Of a stretch of 64,000 bases of DNA, positions 53,339 through 63,135 are shown in pieces (position 1 is the stretch's first letter; the number at the start of each line of letters is the position of its first letter). Location: assembly GCF_022369515.1 (NCBI RefSeq), contig NZ_CP059724.1, positions 1,116,001 to 1,180,000 of the forward strand, given 5' to 3'. Source of the stretch: Paenibacillus sp. 19GGS1-52 (GTDB lineage: Bacteria > Bacillota > Bacilli > Paenibacillales > Paenibacillaceae). The notes below the pieces were generated by a model. That model was not told where the DNA came from. It made no database searches and saw only the letters and a list, made by a program, of their open reading frames with translations. The position numbers and the translations under genes are program-made.

Positions 53339-53454
53339 GAAGAACGAAGAGAAGAATGACTTTATTTAACAATCGTTTGTAAATGGCCACAGACTACTTG
53401 AATATGTATGATAGAGATAATGCAATACTACATAATTAATGCGAGGTGAGAACG

Positions 53455-54627
53455 ATGAGAATATTAATTGTAGATGACAATCCAACTAACGTAATTATTA
53501 TCCGTGAAATTCTGAAAAAGGAAGATTACCGGAATTTTATAACCGCATCGTCTGCAAAAGAGATGCTAGAGCTACTCGGCATTCGTTCCCATAATGAAAC
53601 AGGGCGTACTCGAATGTCTGACGTGGATCTGATTCTGCTGGATATGATGATGCCAGAGATGGATGGAATTGAAGCTTGTCGAGTTGTACAACAATACGAG
53701 CATCTGAAGGATATTCCGATTATTATGGTAACCGCTGTAGGTGATTCCAAAAAATTGGCGGAGGCCCTTGATGCTGGTGCCGTGGATTATGTCACAAAGC
53801 CAATCAACAAGGTGGAGCTCATGGCCAGAATCCGGCTGGCGCTTCGGTTGAAACGTGAGAAGGATTGGCATAAAGAACGGGATCAGCGGCTTCAGGATGA
53901 GTTGAAGCTGGCTGCTCTTGTACAGAACGCAGTGCTGAGTCTACCGCTAGAAGAGGAATTTTTTGAAGTGCATGCAATCTATCAGCCCTCCGCAGAACTG
54001 GCCGGTGACTTATATGCTTGGTACTCACTTGGTGACGACCGTTATGGAGTTATTCTGCTGGATATGATGGGGCACGGAATTTCGTCCTCACTGTTCTGCA
54101 TGTTTCTGGCTTCAGTGCTGAAGGACACCGTGACTACCTATGTGGAGCCGGAAAAAGTCATACAGGAGCTGAATCGGCGATTTAACCAGCTCTATATTGA
54201 GAAGAAGTTGGTTCAGTACTATTTCACAGCTATTTACCTTGTAATCGATACTCGCCTGAAGCGAATTGATTATGTAAATGCAGGACACCCGCCAGGAATG
54301 CTCTTTGAGGGTGCAAACACGAAGCCGGTACTGCTTGAGAGCAACTGCCATCCAGTAGGCCTGTTTGATCGGATCGATATTCAGCCGCAGACCCTGAACT
54401 ATGAGGACGATGGGCATCTAGTATTGTACACAGATGGCCTGTTGGAACTGGTTGATGGTGGACAGCAGCAGCAGCTTAACTTTATGGTTCAGCATTTGAA
54501 AGGTGAGCATAAGTGGCAGGAAGAGCTTGTATATGCTTCTTTTTTTAATAAGAAAGCTGTTGAAGAACGAGATGATGATAAATGCTTAGTATGGATATCA
54601 CTGATGAAGGGATCAGATAGAGGATGA
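53455..54627 (+). CDS. Response regulator with PP2C phosphatase domain (RsbY/RsbU-like)
   Basis: A 390-residue two-domain protein. The receiver (1-125) has phospho-acceptor Asp63 in LLDMMMPEMDG and the Lys of YVTKPINK. A short coiled linker leads to a SpoIIE-type PP2C phosphatase (about 170-390) with LAGDLYAWYSLGDDRYGVILLDMMGHG (abbreviated GVILLDMMGHGISSS) and VLYTDGLLE. In the B. cereus system the equivalent RsbY, once phosphorylated by RsbK, dephosphorylates RsbV and frees SigB. The ATG at 53455 follows GAGGTGAG. It overlaps the kinase gene by four bases. Confidence 0.93.
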   Translation: MRILIVDDNPTNVIIIREILKKEDYRNFITASSAKEMLELLGIRSHNETGRTRMSDVDLILLDMMMPEMDGIEACRVVQQYEHLKDIPIIMVTAVGDSKKLAEALDAGAVDYVTKPINKVELMARIRLALRLKREKDWHKERDQRLQDELKLAALVQNAVLSLPLEEEFFEVHAIYQPSAELAGDLYAWYSLGDDRYGVILLDMMGHGISSSLFCMFLASVLKDTVTTYVEPEKVIQELNRRFNQLYIEKKLVQYYFTAIYLVIDTRLKRIDYVNAGHPPGMLFEGANTKPVLLESNCHPVGLFDRIDIQPQTLNYEDDGHLVLYTDGLLELVDGGQQQQLNFMVQHLKGEHKWQEELVYASFFNKKAVEERDDDKCLVWISLMKGSDRG

Positions 54628-57600
54628 AGATTAAAGCCAAGCTGCTGATCGGCTTTAGTGCGATGCTAGCAATTATGCTTGCGCTAACAATGATTGGATA
54701 TGATCGACTGAATTATATGCATAACCAGCTGGATGGCTTTCAAGATAGATATATGAAGGGGCGCGCTTCTTCGGGAATGCGTGGCGAAGTGAATGATATG
54801 GCGCGGATACTGACCACATCCATGCTGAATGCCGATGCGCTGACCGTGGAGTCCCAGAAAAGTGAAATTAGTAAAAAGGTCACCAAAGCAGAAGATTATT
54901 TTGCTGACATAAAGTCTTCAATGGCCAATGCGGAAGAAATGGAAATCGTCAATCGGATCGAAAGTGCCTATACGGCTTATTTAGATTATCAGAATAAGGA
55001 GCTGGAGCTGCTCTCGGCCGGGTTATTTCAGAATGCCAATACCTACCGGAATGCCAAGGGACAGGATATTCAGAATGAGGTGTTGAACAGCTTAAACAGT
55101 CTCTCTGATTACAACGTCTTCATGATGAATGAAGAAAGTACCCAAGCGAAGACAGCTTATGAAAGCTCCATTCAGACGGTGACCTTAATTATGATCTTGG
55201 GCCTGCTGCTTGGGCTTGGGGTTATATTATGGGTGATACCAAGTATTACGCGTGGTTTGAATGTTGTATCGATGATGATCAGCAGCTTTGGCAATGGAAA
55301 AATAAGAGCCATTCGACGAATAAAGGTTACTTCTAAAGATGAAATCGGTGATGTTGCACGTGTCTTCAAGGAGATGGCTGAGGATATCGAACAGAAGCAG
55401 CAGATGGAGAAAGCTTACGCTCAGGCGCAAAGTGACCAGTCTTGGTTAAATGCTAATGTAGCTAGGGTAACTGAGCTGCTGCGCGGAGTGAGTTCACTGG
55501 ATCAGATCGCTCAGACCTTTATCAATGAATTTACTCCGGTGCTCAGCGCTCAATACGGCGCAGTCTATTTAAAGGATATTCATAACCCGGAATTGCTCAG
55601 AAGCAGTGGGTTTTATGCTGCTGATGGTGATAAATTGCCGAAGGATGGCTTTATAATCGGTCAAGGACTTGTGGGGCAGAGTGCACTCGACAAGATGCCT
55701 ATCAGACTTAATAAGGCACCTGAGGATTACATTTCAGTTTCTTCCGGATTAGGAAACTCACAACCAGAAAACATTTCAATTTATCCACTTTTGTTCGAAG
55801 ATGAGCTTTTGGGGGTTATCGAGTTTGCTTCGTTTACTCCTTTTAGCAGCCTGCATAATGAGTTGCTGCATCAGCTAGCAAAGAATCTGGGAGTGGTGCT
55901 TAACAACATTAACCGCCGACTCAACGTGGAGGAACTGCTTCGGGAATCTCAGGCACTCACGGAGGAACTGCAGTGTCAGTCGGAAGAAATGCAGACACAG
56001 CAGGAAGAACTTCGTCGTTCCAATGAGAATCTGGAGGAGCAGACGGATGCGCTTCGGCGTTCCGAAGAAATGCTGCAGCGCCAGCAGGAAGAACTGGAGC
56101 ATTATAATACTGAGCTTGTCTCCAAAACTCGTGCCTTAGAGGAACAGGTACAGGAGGTTGAGGAGAAAAAGGATGAGATTGAACATGCGCGCAGTCAGTT
56201 AGAGAAGCAGGCTCTGCAACTGGCCGTTACCAGTAAATATAAATCGGAATTTTTGGCAAACATGTCCCATGAATTGCGGACACCGCTTAATAGTCTGCTT
56301 ATCCTGTCTCAATTGCTTACAGAGAATAAAGATGGCAACTTGACCGAGAAACAGGTAGAGTTCGCACATACAATCTATATGTCCGGTGCTGATCTTCTGA
56401 AGATGATTGATGAAATTTTGGATCTGTCCAAAGTCGATGCAGGCAAAATGAGCCTGAATTATGAAGAGGTGCGGTTAACTGAACTGAAAAGCTTCGTAAA
56501 ACAAAATTTTGCTCCTCTAGCTAATAAAAAAGGCCTAACGTTGCTCCTCTCCTTTGCAGATACGCTGCCAGAGATTTTATATGCTGACAACCACCGACTG
56601 AAGCAGATCTTGCGTAATTTATTATCTAACGCATTCAAGTTTACAAGTGAAGGATTCGTTGAATTCTCTGTAAGCCTTGCCGACAGCGAACATCTCCCGT
56701 ATGGACTGCCACGCGAGGTAGCATTTATGGCCCTTGTCGTGAAAGATAGCGGTATTGGTATTCCAGCAGATAAAATGGATATTGTGTTCGAAGCCTTCCA
56801 ACAGGTGGATGGTACTACCAGCCGCAAATATGGCGGTACCGGGCTCGGACTTTCGATAAGTCGAGAATTAGCACGTCTAATGGGTGGGGCTATTGTGCTG
56901 GAATCCCTTGAGGGAGAAGGCAGCAGCTTCACTTTATATTTACCGGTTAAAGCCGATTATAGTGTGCTGCCGGGATCTGCTGAGGTTGCTGCTGTCCAAG
57001 AGGCCGCTACTTTGAAAGAGTATGTCGAAGATAGGCTACCTCATACCATGGCTGGGACTTTCCCGCTGCCTTTATCTCAGGTACAGACAGTGATAGCAGA
57101 TGACCGGAACGAGTTGACCTCAAAGGATAAGATTCTGTTAATCATTGAAGATGATGAGAGCTTTGCCAAAATATTACTCGATATGGCCCGCAGTCGTGGC
57201 TTCAGGGGACTGGTGGCTCTACAGGGAGATATAGGATTGCAGATGGCTAAAGCCTATTTGCCAGATGCGATCATTCTTGACATTCAACTGCCAGTGATAG
57301 ATGGCTGGTCGATTCTTAGCGAGCTGAAGGGCGCGGCACAAACCCGTCATATTCCAATTCATGTCATCTCCGTTAGTGATGAAGTGAAGCAAGGACTTAT
57401 GATGGGTGCGATGGCGTTCTTAAGAAAACCTTCGTCGAGAGAAGCACTGGAACGGGCCTTCTCGCAGATTGAGAGCTATACATCCAGTACTTTGAAACAA
57501 CTGCTGATTGTAGAGGATGACGAGATTCAGCGCCGTTCGATTATGGAGCTGATCGGTCATGATGATGTTGCAATTACTGCTGTTTCCTCGGGCCGTGAGG

Positions 57601-58298
57601 CACTGGAAGAACTGCGTAAGCAGAAATATGATTGTATGGTGCTTGATTTGATGCTAGACGATATGAATGGCTTTGAACTGCTGGATCAGATTCGGGATGA
57701 TGAGAAACTGAACGATCTGCCGATCATTATATATACCGGTAAAGATCTGGATGCCAAAGAAGAGACACAGCTACGCAAGTACGCTGAGTCGATTATTATA
57801 AAGGATGTACGTTCGCCGGAAAGACTGCTTGACGAGACCACGCTGTTCCTCCATCGTGTAGAAGCAAATCTGCCGGAGGACAAGCGTAAAATACTGCAGA
57901 AGCTTCATAATAAAGAAGAATTATTTGACGGCAAAAAAATATTACTTGTCGATGATGATATCCGTAATGTATTTGCACTTTCTAGTGTGCTGGAAGGATA
58001 TCATATGGAAGTGAAATTTGCGGAGAATGGCCGTGAAGCGTTGGAAATGCTAATAGAGCACGAGAATTTCGATCTTGTACTCATGGACATGATGATGCCG
58101 GAAATGGACGGATACGAGGCCATGCGCCGCATTCGCCAGATGCCGCAATATCAAAAGCTGCCGATTATTGCCCTTACGGCCAAAGCCATGAAGGAGGACC
58201 GCGCCAAGTGTATTGAAGCCGGAGCCTCTGATTATATGAAAAAACCGATCGCCACGGATCAGCTTCTTTCCTTAATGCGTGTTTGGCTGTATTCGTAA
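54624..58298 (+). CDS. Large hybrid sensor kinase with GAF and three receiver domains (RsbK-like)
   Basis: A 1224-residue membrane kinase. TM1 (about 7-27) and TM2 (about 187-210) flank an extracellular four-helix-type sensor region. Then come HAMP (about 211-262), GAF (about 285-425), a long Gln/Glu-rich coiled coil (430-540), HisKA with His549 in NMSHELRTPLNS, HATPase, and three successive receivers with Asp886, Asp1008 and Asp1155. It starts inside the phosphatase stop codon (ATGA). The architecture resembles B. cereus RsbK, which feeds stress signals to RsbY, but with two more receivers. Methyl-receptor-like coiled coil could be the CheR target. Confidence 0.92.
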   Translation: MKIKAKLLIGFSAMLAIMLALTMIGYDRLNYMHNQLDGFQDRYMKGRASSGMRGEVNDMARILTTSMLNADALTVESQKSEISKKVTKAEDYFADIKSSMANAEEMEIVNRIESAYTAYLDYQNKELELLSAGLFQNANTYRNAKGQDIQNEVLNSLNSLSDYNVFMMNEESTQAKTAYESSIQTVTLIMILGLLLGLGVILWVIPSITRGLNVVSMMISSFGNGKIRAIRRIKVTSKDEIGDVARVFKEMAEDIEQKQQMEKAYAQAQSDQSWLNANVARVTELLRGVSSLDQIAQTFINEFTPVLSAQYGAVYLKDIHNPELLRSSGFYAADGDKLPKDGFIIGQGLVGQSALDKMPIRLNKAPEDYISVSSGLGNSQPENISIYPLLFEDELLGVIEFASFTPFSSLHNELLHQLAKNLGVVLNNINRRLNVEELLRESQALTEELQCQSEEMQTQQEELRRSNENLEEQTDALRRSEEMLQRQQEELEHYNTELVSKTRALEEQVQEVEEKKDEIEHARSQLEKQALQLAVTSKYKSEFLANMSHELRTPLNSLLILSQLLTENKDGNLTEKQVEFAHTIYMSGADLLKMIDEILDLSKVDAGKMSLNYEEVRLTELKSFVKQNFAPLANKKGLTLLLSFADTLPEILYADNHRLKQILRNLLSNAFKFTSEGFVEFSVSLADSEHLPYGLPREVAFMALVVKDSGIGIPADKMDIVFEAFQQVDGTTSRKYGGTGLGLSISRELARLMGGAIVLESLEGEGSSFTLYLPVKADYSVLPGSAEVAAVQEAATLKEYVEDRLPHTMAGTFPLPLSQVQTVIADDRNELTSKDKILLIIEDDESFAKILLDMARSRGFRGLVALQGDIGLQMAKAYLPDAIILDIQLPVIDGWSILSELKGAAQTRHIPIHVISVSDEVKQGLMMGAMAFLRKPSSREALERAFSQIESYTSSTLKQLLIVEDDEIQRRSIMELIGHDDVAITAVSSGREALEELRKQKYDCMVLDLMLDDMNGFELLDQIRDDEKLNDLPIIIYTGKDLDAKEETQLRKYAESIIIKDVRSPERLLDETTLFLHRVEANLPEDKRKILQKLHNKEELFDGKKILLVDDDIRNVFALSSVLEGYHMEVKFAENGREALEMLIEHENFDLVLMDMMMPEMDGYEAMRRIRQMPQYQKLPIIALTAKAMKEDRAKCIEAGASDYMKKPIATDQLLSLMRVWLYS

Positions 58299-58382
58299 CT
58301 CTAATTTTGGGGTAATGAACTCATAACACTACAAACAGCCAGTCTAAGAAGATATGGCAGGTGGCAAGGGAGTAGGATCACA

Positions 58383-59252
58383 ATGGGAGCAATGAAACCT
58401 GAATATGAGGAAAAGACTAGTATAACGGATGTCAAAAACGAATTGGAGCAGATCGAAATTGAACTGCTGCTTAACGGGGTACATCGTTTATATGGGTATG
58501 ATTTCAGGAATTATGCGTTGCCCTCCTTGAAACGGCGTATCTGGCATCATGTTCATGCGGAGAATGTAAATAACATATCCGCACTGCAAGAGAAGGTGCT
58601 GCACGATCGTGCCTGCTTCGAACGTTTTATTTATAGCCTTTCTATACCTGTAACGGAGATGTTTAGAGATCCGGGATTGTTTCTAACGTTTCGACAAAAA
58701 GTAATCCCGTTGCTGCGTACCTATCCTTACATTCGAATATGGCATGCAGGCTGCTCCACAGGCGAAGAAGTTTATTCCATGGCTATTCTGTTGCATGAAG
58801 AAGGACTGTATGACAAAGCACGCATTTATGCCACAGATATGAACGAACGCTCTTTACAGCAGGCTAAAGAGGGTGTGTACGATATTAGTAAGATGAAACA
58901 GTATACCAAGAACTATCTGGAGGCGGGTGGAACACGCGCGTTCTCAGAATACTATACAGCAAAGTATAATTCGGTGATTTTACAGCCTTATTTACGCAAA
59001 AACATTATTTTTGCAGAGCATAATCTAGCCACTGATACTTCATTTAATGAATTTAATGTGATCTTATGCCGTAATGTAATGATCTATTTCAATGATGAGC
59101 TTAGGGATCATGTCCATGGCTTGTTCAATGAAAGCCTGAGTCGTTTCGGAGTACTCGTGCTCGGTTCTAAAGAATCAATTCATTTCACTGGGTACAGCGA
59201 TAGCTACGAACCCCTGGACAGAGTGGAGAAAATCTATCGGAAGATTAAATAG
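58383..59252 (+). CDS. CheR-type protein methyltransferase (RsbM-like)
   Basis: A 289-residue SAM-dependent methyltransferase of the CheR family. An N-terminal helical domain ([23 protein letters not shown]) is followed by the catalytic domain with SAM motif [14 protein letters not shown] and [13 protein letters not shown]. No CheB, CheA or CheW gene is nearby, and it lies between two kinase genes of the SigB locus. This fits B. cereus RsbM, which methylates RsbK to keep SigB off, rather than chemotaxis. The start ATG follows GGGAG/AGGA. Confidence 0.92.
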   Translation: MGAMKPEYEEKTSITDVKNELEQIEIELLLNGVHRLYGYDFRNYALPSLKRRIWHHVHAENVNNISALQEKVLHDRACFERFIYSLSIPVTEMFRDPGLFLTFRQKVIPLLRTYPYIRIWHAGCSTGEEVYSMAILLHEEGLYDKARIYATDMNERSLQQAKEGVYDISKMKQYTKNYLEAGGTRAFSEYYTAKYNSVILQPYLRKNIIFAEHNLATDTSFNEFNVILCRNVMIYFNDELRDHVHGLFNESLSRFGVLVLGSKESIHFTGYSDSYEPLDRVEKIYRKIK

Positions 59253-59272
59253 CAGCTTTGAGGGAGGGTCCT

Positions 59273-60943
59273 ATGGGGTTTCAAGAACCGGTTCATATAC
59301 TACTGGTAGACGACCGTCCGGAAAATTTGCTGGCGCTGGAGGCAGTGCTTGAGAATCAGCAATATAAGCTAATAAAAGCCATCTCCGGCGAAGAAGCGCT
59401 GCGATGTCTATTGAGATATGAGTTTGCAGTGATCGTACTGGACGTACAGATGCCGGATATGGATGGAATAGAAACCGCCAAATTGATTAAGGCCAGAGAC
59501 AAAACGAAAGATATTCCGATTATTTTCATTTCGGCTAATAGCAAGGATGCGGAGCATCTATTCGCAGGTTATTCAGCAGGAGCCATTGATTATATGGTCA
59601 AACCCTTCATTCCACAAATTCTGAACTCTAAAATTGAAGGTTTTGTGCAAATGTATCTGACGAGCAAAAAACATCAAACCCAATCCATGCTGCTGCAGCA
59701 AAAAACACAGGAACTGGAAAGAATTAATGGTGAACTGGTCAAGGCTAAGGAAGATGCGGAAATTGCCGCCAAAGCCAAGACAGAATTCTTGGCCATGATG
59801 AGCCATGAGATTCGCACACCTATGAACGGTGTAGTAGGAATGACTGATTTGTTAATGGAGACTGAGCTTGCCCCAGAGCAGAAGGAATATACGGAAATTA
59901 TTCGGAAAAGTGCCGATACACTCATTGCCGTAATTAATGATATTCTGGATTTCACGAAGATGGAATCGGGAAAAATGGAAATGGAAGAGCAGCTATTTGA
60001 ACTTCGTTCCTGCATTCAGGAGGTATTTAATCTCTTCTCTGTGGAAGCAAGCAAGAAGAATTTAGAGCTTATCTTTTTTATCGATCAGAAGCTGCCAAAG
60101 CTTTTATATGGAGATATGGCCCGTCTACGTCAGGTATTAATTAATCTGGTTGCTAATGCAGTTAAATTTACCAACCAGGGCGGTGTCTATTTAGTTGCTT
60201 CAAATTCACAAACAGCGGATAATAAGATGGTATTAGAATTTACTGTTAAAGATACTGGCATTGGTATTTCCCCAGAAAAATGCGATCGTCTGTTTAAACC
60301 GTTCTCCCAGATTGATTCCTCTATGACACGGAAATATGGAGGGACTGGCCTTGGACTTGCTATCTGCAAATCTCTTGTCGAAATTATGGGTGGTGATATC
60401 CGGGTAGAATCAATGGAAGAAAAAGGGGCAACCTTTGTTTTTACCATTCAAGTGTCTGCGCCTGAGGAAGAACTGGTAGGGATTAACCAGGAAGAGGAAC
60501 CTGTTGAGATTTTATCTAGTGGGAATGAACAAAGCAAAGCACTGATTGTGGATGACCACCCCATCAACCAGAGATTAATGGCTAGTATGCTGCAAAAGCT
60601 AGGTCTTAAGGCAGAGATTGCCGAAGATGGCGCTCAAGCGGTTGCGATGGCACTTACACATGCTTATGATTTCATCTTTATGGATCTGCAAATGCCTGTA
60701 ATGGATGGTCTGGAGGCTACTACACAGATTCGTCTCAGTGGGGGCCTATCGGCCCAGAATGCTGTGATCATTGCGATGACGGCTAATGTGATGGATGGAA
60801 TTCAGAGTCGATGTATAGCCTCAGGGATGGATGACTATATTAGCAAGCCGCTCAAATTGAGCAGCATTAAGCAGATTATCACCCGTTATTCCCCTAAGAA
60901 TAAATTGTTTCCCGAGCGCAATACGTCTATTTATAATGCCTGA
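59273..60943 (+). CDS. Soluble receiver-kinase-receiver hybrid
   Basis: A 556-residue cytoplasmic protein with no membrane segment. The N-terminal receiver has Asp57 in [13 protein letters not shown] coiled coil (about 130-165) leads to HisKA with His178 in [12 protein letters not shown], an HATPase ([24 protein letters not shown]), and a C-terminal receiver with Asp471 in [11 protein letters not shown]. It can receive phosphate at its N-terminus and pass it on, so it may be a relay between the large membrane kinase and the PP2C regulator, but this is inferred. The ATG at 59273 follows GAGGGAGGG. Confidence 0.92.
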   Translation: MGFQEPVHILLVDDRPENLLALEAVLENQQYKLIKAISGEEALRCLLRYEFAVIVLDVQMPDMDGIETAKLIKARDKTKDIPIIFISANSKDAEHLFAGYSAGAIDYMVKPFIPQILNSKIEGFVQMYLTSKKHQTQSMLLQQKTQELERINGELVKAKEDAEIAAKAKTEFLAMMSHEIRTPMNGVVGMTDLLMETELAPEQKEYTEIIRKSADTLIAVINDILDFTKMESGKMEMEEQLFELRSCIQEVFNLFSVEASKKNLELIFFIDQKLPKLLYGDMARLRQVLINLVANAVKFTNQGGVYLVASNSQTADNKMVLEFTVKDTGIGISPEKCDRLFKPFSQIDSSMTRKYGGTGLGLAICKSLVEIMGGDIRVESMEEKGATFVFTIQVSAPEEELVGINQEEEPVEILSSGNEQSKALIVDDHPINQRLMASMLQKLGLKAEIAEDGAQAVAMALTHAYDFIFMDLQMPVMDGLEATTQIRLSGGLSAQNAVIIAMTANVMDGIQSRCIASGMDDYISKPLKLSSIKQIITRYSPKNKLFPERNTSIYNA

Positions 60944-60975
60944 CCTAATTTATACTAGTACTAGCAGAATGATTT

Positions 60976-61001
60976 GTTTCAAGAGTAGGACTTTAGGGTT
61001 A
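60976..61001 (+). promoter_or_regulatory. SigB-type promoter before rsbV
   Basis: GTTTCA (60976-60981), a 14-base spacer and GGGTTA (60996-61001) resemble the SigB consensus. It is placed as in B. subtilis, where SigB autoregulates rsbV-rsbW-sigB. Confidence 0.65.
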
Positions 61002-61036
61002 TTGGTAAAGAAAACACTTATCAGGAGAGATTGTAT

Positions 61037-61375
61037 ATGAATACACATAAAAGCGAAAAGTTCCAGGCAATAACCGAAACAGAAGGTAGTGTATGTACAG
61101 TTTTTCTGATTGGAGAACTTGATTTGTCAGTTGCTCCCGATTTCCGGCTAGTTATGGAGCCGTTGGTAGGTGATAAGGGACTTGATCTTGTCATTAATCT
61201 TAAGGAATTAAGATACATCGATAGCACAGGTATTGGAATTTTGTTGTCAATACTGAAAGCAAGGCACGGACTGGAAGTGAAATTTACAGTGGTCGAAGTT
61301 CCTTCGCAAATACAGAAGCTGTTTGATATGACTGGTATTTCCAAATTTTTCGCCCCCCAAGAGGACTCCCACTAG
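61037..61375 (+). CDS. rsbV: Anti-sigma factor antagonist RsbV
   Basis: A 112-residue STAS-domain protein. The phosphorylation site is Ser63 in RYIDSTGIGILL, matching SpoIIAA/RsbV family sites. In its unphosphorylated form it binds RsbW and releases SigB; RsbW phosphorylates it and the PP2C regulator removes the phosphate. The ATG at 61037 follows AGGAGAGA. It is first in the rsbV-rsbW-sigB unit, with a SigB-type promoter 36 bases upstream. Confidence 0.94.
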   Translation: MNTHKSEKFQAITETEGSVCTVFLIGELDLSVAPDFRLVMEPLVGDKGLDLVINLKELRYIDSTGIGILLSILKARHGLEVKFTVVEVPSQIQKLFDMTGISKFFAPQEDSH

Positions 61376-61393
61376 GAAAGGATCGAACTTAGA

Positions 61394-61846
61394 ATGAGTG
61401 ATGATGGACAAAAAGTGATTCTACAGTTACCTGCCAGCGCAGAATATGTCGATATTGTCAGATTGAACTTATATGGTATTGCCTCAAAGATGGGTTTTAC
61501 ATATGAGGATATTGAAGATATGAAGGTAGCGGTATCAGAAGCTTGTAATAATTCTGTATTATATGCTTACGGTCAGAAAGATGGAGTAGTGGATGTCATT
61601 TTTGAAGTTGGAGCAAAGTCTTTATCCATAACTGTCAAAGATGAGGGGGAGAGCTTTGATGGAATGGATTCGTCCGAAGAGCGTTTGACGCTGCACGATA
61701 AAGAGCTGAGTGACGTTCAAGTCGGAGGGCTGGGGTTCTATTTGATGCAGGCACTCATGGATGATGTTAGCGTCGTGAGTGAAACAGGGAAAGGAACAGT
61801 TGTTACCTTGACCAAGCGACTTCATTTCACCGAGGAGAAAGTATGA
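61394..61846 (+). CDS. rsbW: Anti-sigma B factor / serine kinase RsbW
   Basis: A 150-residue GHKL-fold serine kinase. The ATP-site N-box is KVAVSEACNNSVLYAY, followed by ITVKDEGESFD and GGLGFYLMQALMDDV. It holds SigB inactive and phosphorylates RsbV. The start ATG follows AAAGGATCGAAC, a weaker site consistent with coupling to rsbV. It overlaps sigB by four bases (ATGA), so anti-sigma and sigma factors are made together. Confidence 0.95.
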   Translation: MSDDGQKVILQLPASAEYVDIVRLNLYGIASKMGFTYEDIEDMKVAVSEACNNSVLYAYGQKDGVVDVIFEVGAKSLSITVKDEGESFDGMDSSEERLTLHDKELSDVQVGGLGFYLMQALMDDVSVVSETGKGTVVTLTKRLHFTEEKV

Positions 61847-62613
61847 ACGAAAAGGTGACTCCCCCAGAGTCCATGAATGAAGCAGTAAGCCTTATTTGGG
61901 AGTACCAGCAAACAAAGGATAATGATATTGCTACAGTACTGATCAAGAAGTATGAGCCTATGGTTAAGATGGCTTCTGGCAAAATTGCCCGTAATCGTCC
62001 TGACCTATATGAGGATTTGTATCAGGTGGGTCAGATGGCGCTCATAAGGCTGCTGCAGCAGTATGATATCAGTATGGGTATTCCTTTTGAACCGTATGCC
62101 ATGAAGAGTATGATTGGACATATGAAGAATTACCTGCGTGATAAATCCTGGTACATACAGGTTCCGAGACGGATCAAAGAAAAAGGGGCTCTAGTTCAGC
62201 AGGCGATCGATGAATTAACAATTAGGTTAGAACGTTCTCCTGCAGTAGAAGAAATCGCTCATTATCTTGAACTATCTGTTGAGGAAACTGTAGAGATACT
62301 GGCAGGTAGGGAGTGCTATCACTACGTATCACTGGATTCACCTATCTCGCAAGAAGAGACCGGCGCTACGCTTGGTGAGCTTATCAGTTCAGATGCCAAT
62401 GATTATGAATCGCTTGAGAAACGGATGGATCTCCAGCAAGCCCTTGGACAACTCAAGGAACAGGAGCAGCAGGTGCTGTTGTTGGCTTTCCAGGATGGCG
62501 AATCACAGCGAGCTATCGCACAGAAGCTGGGTGTTTCACAAATGAGCGTATCACGGATTCAGAAGCGGGCTACCGAGAAGCTTAAACAGATTATGTCGAA
62601 TTCTTCCTATTAA
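61843..62613 (+). CDS. sigB: General stress RNA polymerase sigma factor SigB
   Basis: A 256-residue SigB/SigF-type sigma-70 family member. Region 2 contains YEDLYQVGQMALIRLLQQYD and the -10-recognising stretch PFEPYAMKSMIGHMKNYLRDK (abbreviated FEPYAMKSMIGHMKNYLRD). Region 3 follows with VPRRIKEKG, and region 4 has the helix-turn-helix GESQRAIAQKLGVSQMSVSRIQ. It is the last gene of the stress-signalling run and should recognise GTTT..GGGT promoters such as those seen at 51.6 and 61.0 kb. Confidence 0.95.
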   Translation: MNEKVTPPESMNEAVSLIWEYQQTKDNDIATVLIKKYEPMVKMASGKIARNRPDLYEDLYQVGQMALIRLLQQYDISMGIPFEPYAMKSMIGHMKNYLRDKSWYIQVPRRIKEKGALVQQAIDELTIRLERSPAVEEIAHYLELSVEETVEILAGRECYHYVSLDSPISQEETGATLGELISSDANDYESLEKRMDLQQALGQLKEQEQQVLLLAFQDGESQRAIAQKLGVSQMSVSRIQKRATEKLKQIMSNSSY

Positions 62614-62631
62614 ATTACCAGTAACGACTAT

Positions 62632-62678
62632 GGGCATGCTTTTTCTCCTTAGAGGAGAAGAGCATGCCCTTTATTTTT
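62632..62678 (+). terminator. Terminator after sigB
   Basis: GGGCATGCT.TTTCTCC pairs with GGAGAAG.AGCATGCCC and is followed by TTTATTTTT. Confidence 0.88.
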
Positions 62679-62682
62679 AAAC

Positions 62683-63015
62683 CTAACTGTTAGCATCAAT
62701 ATACTTTTTGATCTCACCAAGATATTCCCCAATAATTGGTACATTAAGAAATAGACTCAGGATATAACCCAGCAAACCGAGAATGACGAAGGTGCCAATA
62801 GAAAGACCTAAACCGCGGGAAATTCCAGCCATAAGATTCGTAATGATTCGCTTTTTGGGATCTGTATAGTTCTCAAGAATGTCTTTGAATTCAGACTTTT
62901 CCAGTGAATCTGCAATTTTATCTAGACGAGCATTTAACCTTTTCAGCTCATGCCGCAGCTCAAAGGGATGCTCCTCGACTTCGTAAACCTTGGTTCTATT
63001 TTCCAGATCTCCCAT
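62683..63015 (-). CDS. DUF5665-type membrane protein
   Basis: A 110-residue protein. The N-terminal half is charged and helical (ELRHELKRLNARLDKIADSLEK), followed by a glycine-rich membrane helix pair (NLMAGISRGLGLSIGTFVILGLLGYILS), matching the DUF5665 family. GTAGGGAAT precedes the ATG. Its function is unknown. It neighbours sigB and a YtxH protein, in keeping with a stress-associated membrane role. Confidence 0.85.
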   Translation of the reverse strand: MGDLENRTKVYEVEEHPFELRHELKRLNARLDKIADSLEKSEFKDILENYTDPKKRIITNLMAGISRGLGLSIGTFVILGLLGYILSLFLNVPIIGEYLGEIKKYIDANS

Positions 63016-63073
63016 AAGTATTCCCTACTTTCTGTAGCCCGAAGGGCTTATGATCAATCTTTATTACGCACCA

Positions 63074-63099
63074 ATAGCCAGCTACGGTCAGCTGGCTAT
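63074..63099. terminator. Hairpin downstream of the YtxH gene
   Basis: ATAGCCAGC (63074-63082) and GCTGGCTAT (63091-63099) form a 9-bp stem; no strong T-tract. Confidence 0.5.
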
Positions 63100-63135
63100 C
63101 GGCAGGGTAGAGCGTAGCTTGTGTATTAAGGTAAC

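Noticed and set aside
58383..59252. Chemotaxis role for the CheR-type gene
   Set aside because: No cheA, cheB, cheW or receptor gene is adjacent, and the position inside the SigB signalling run fits an RsbM-like role better.
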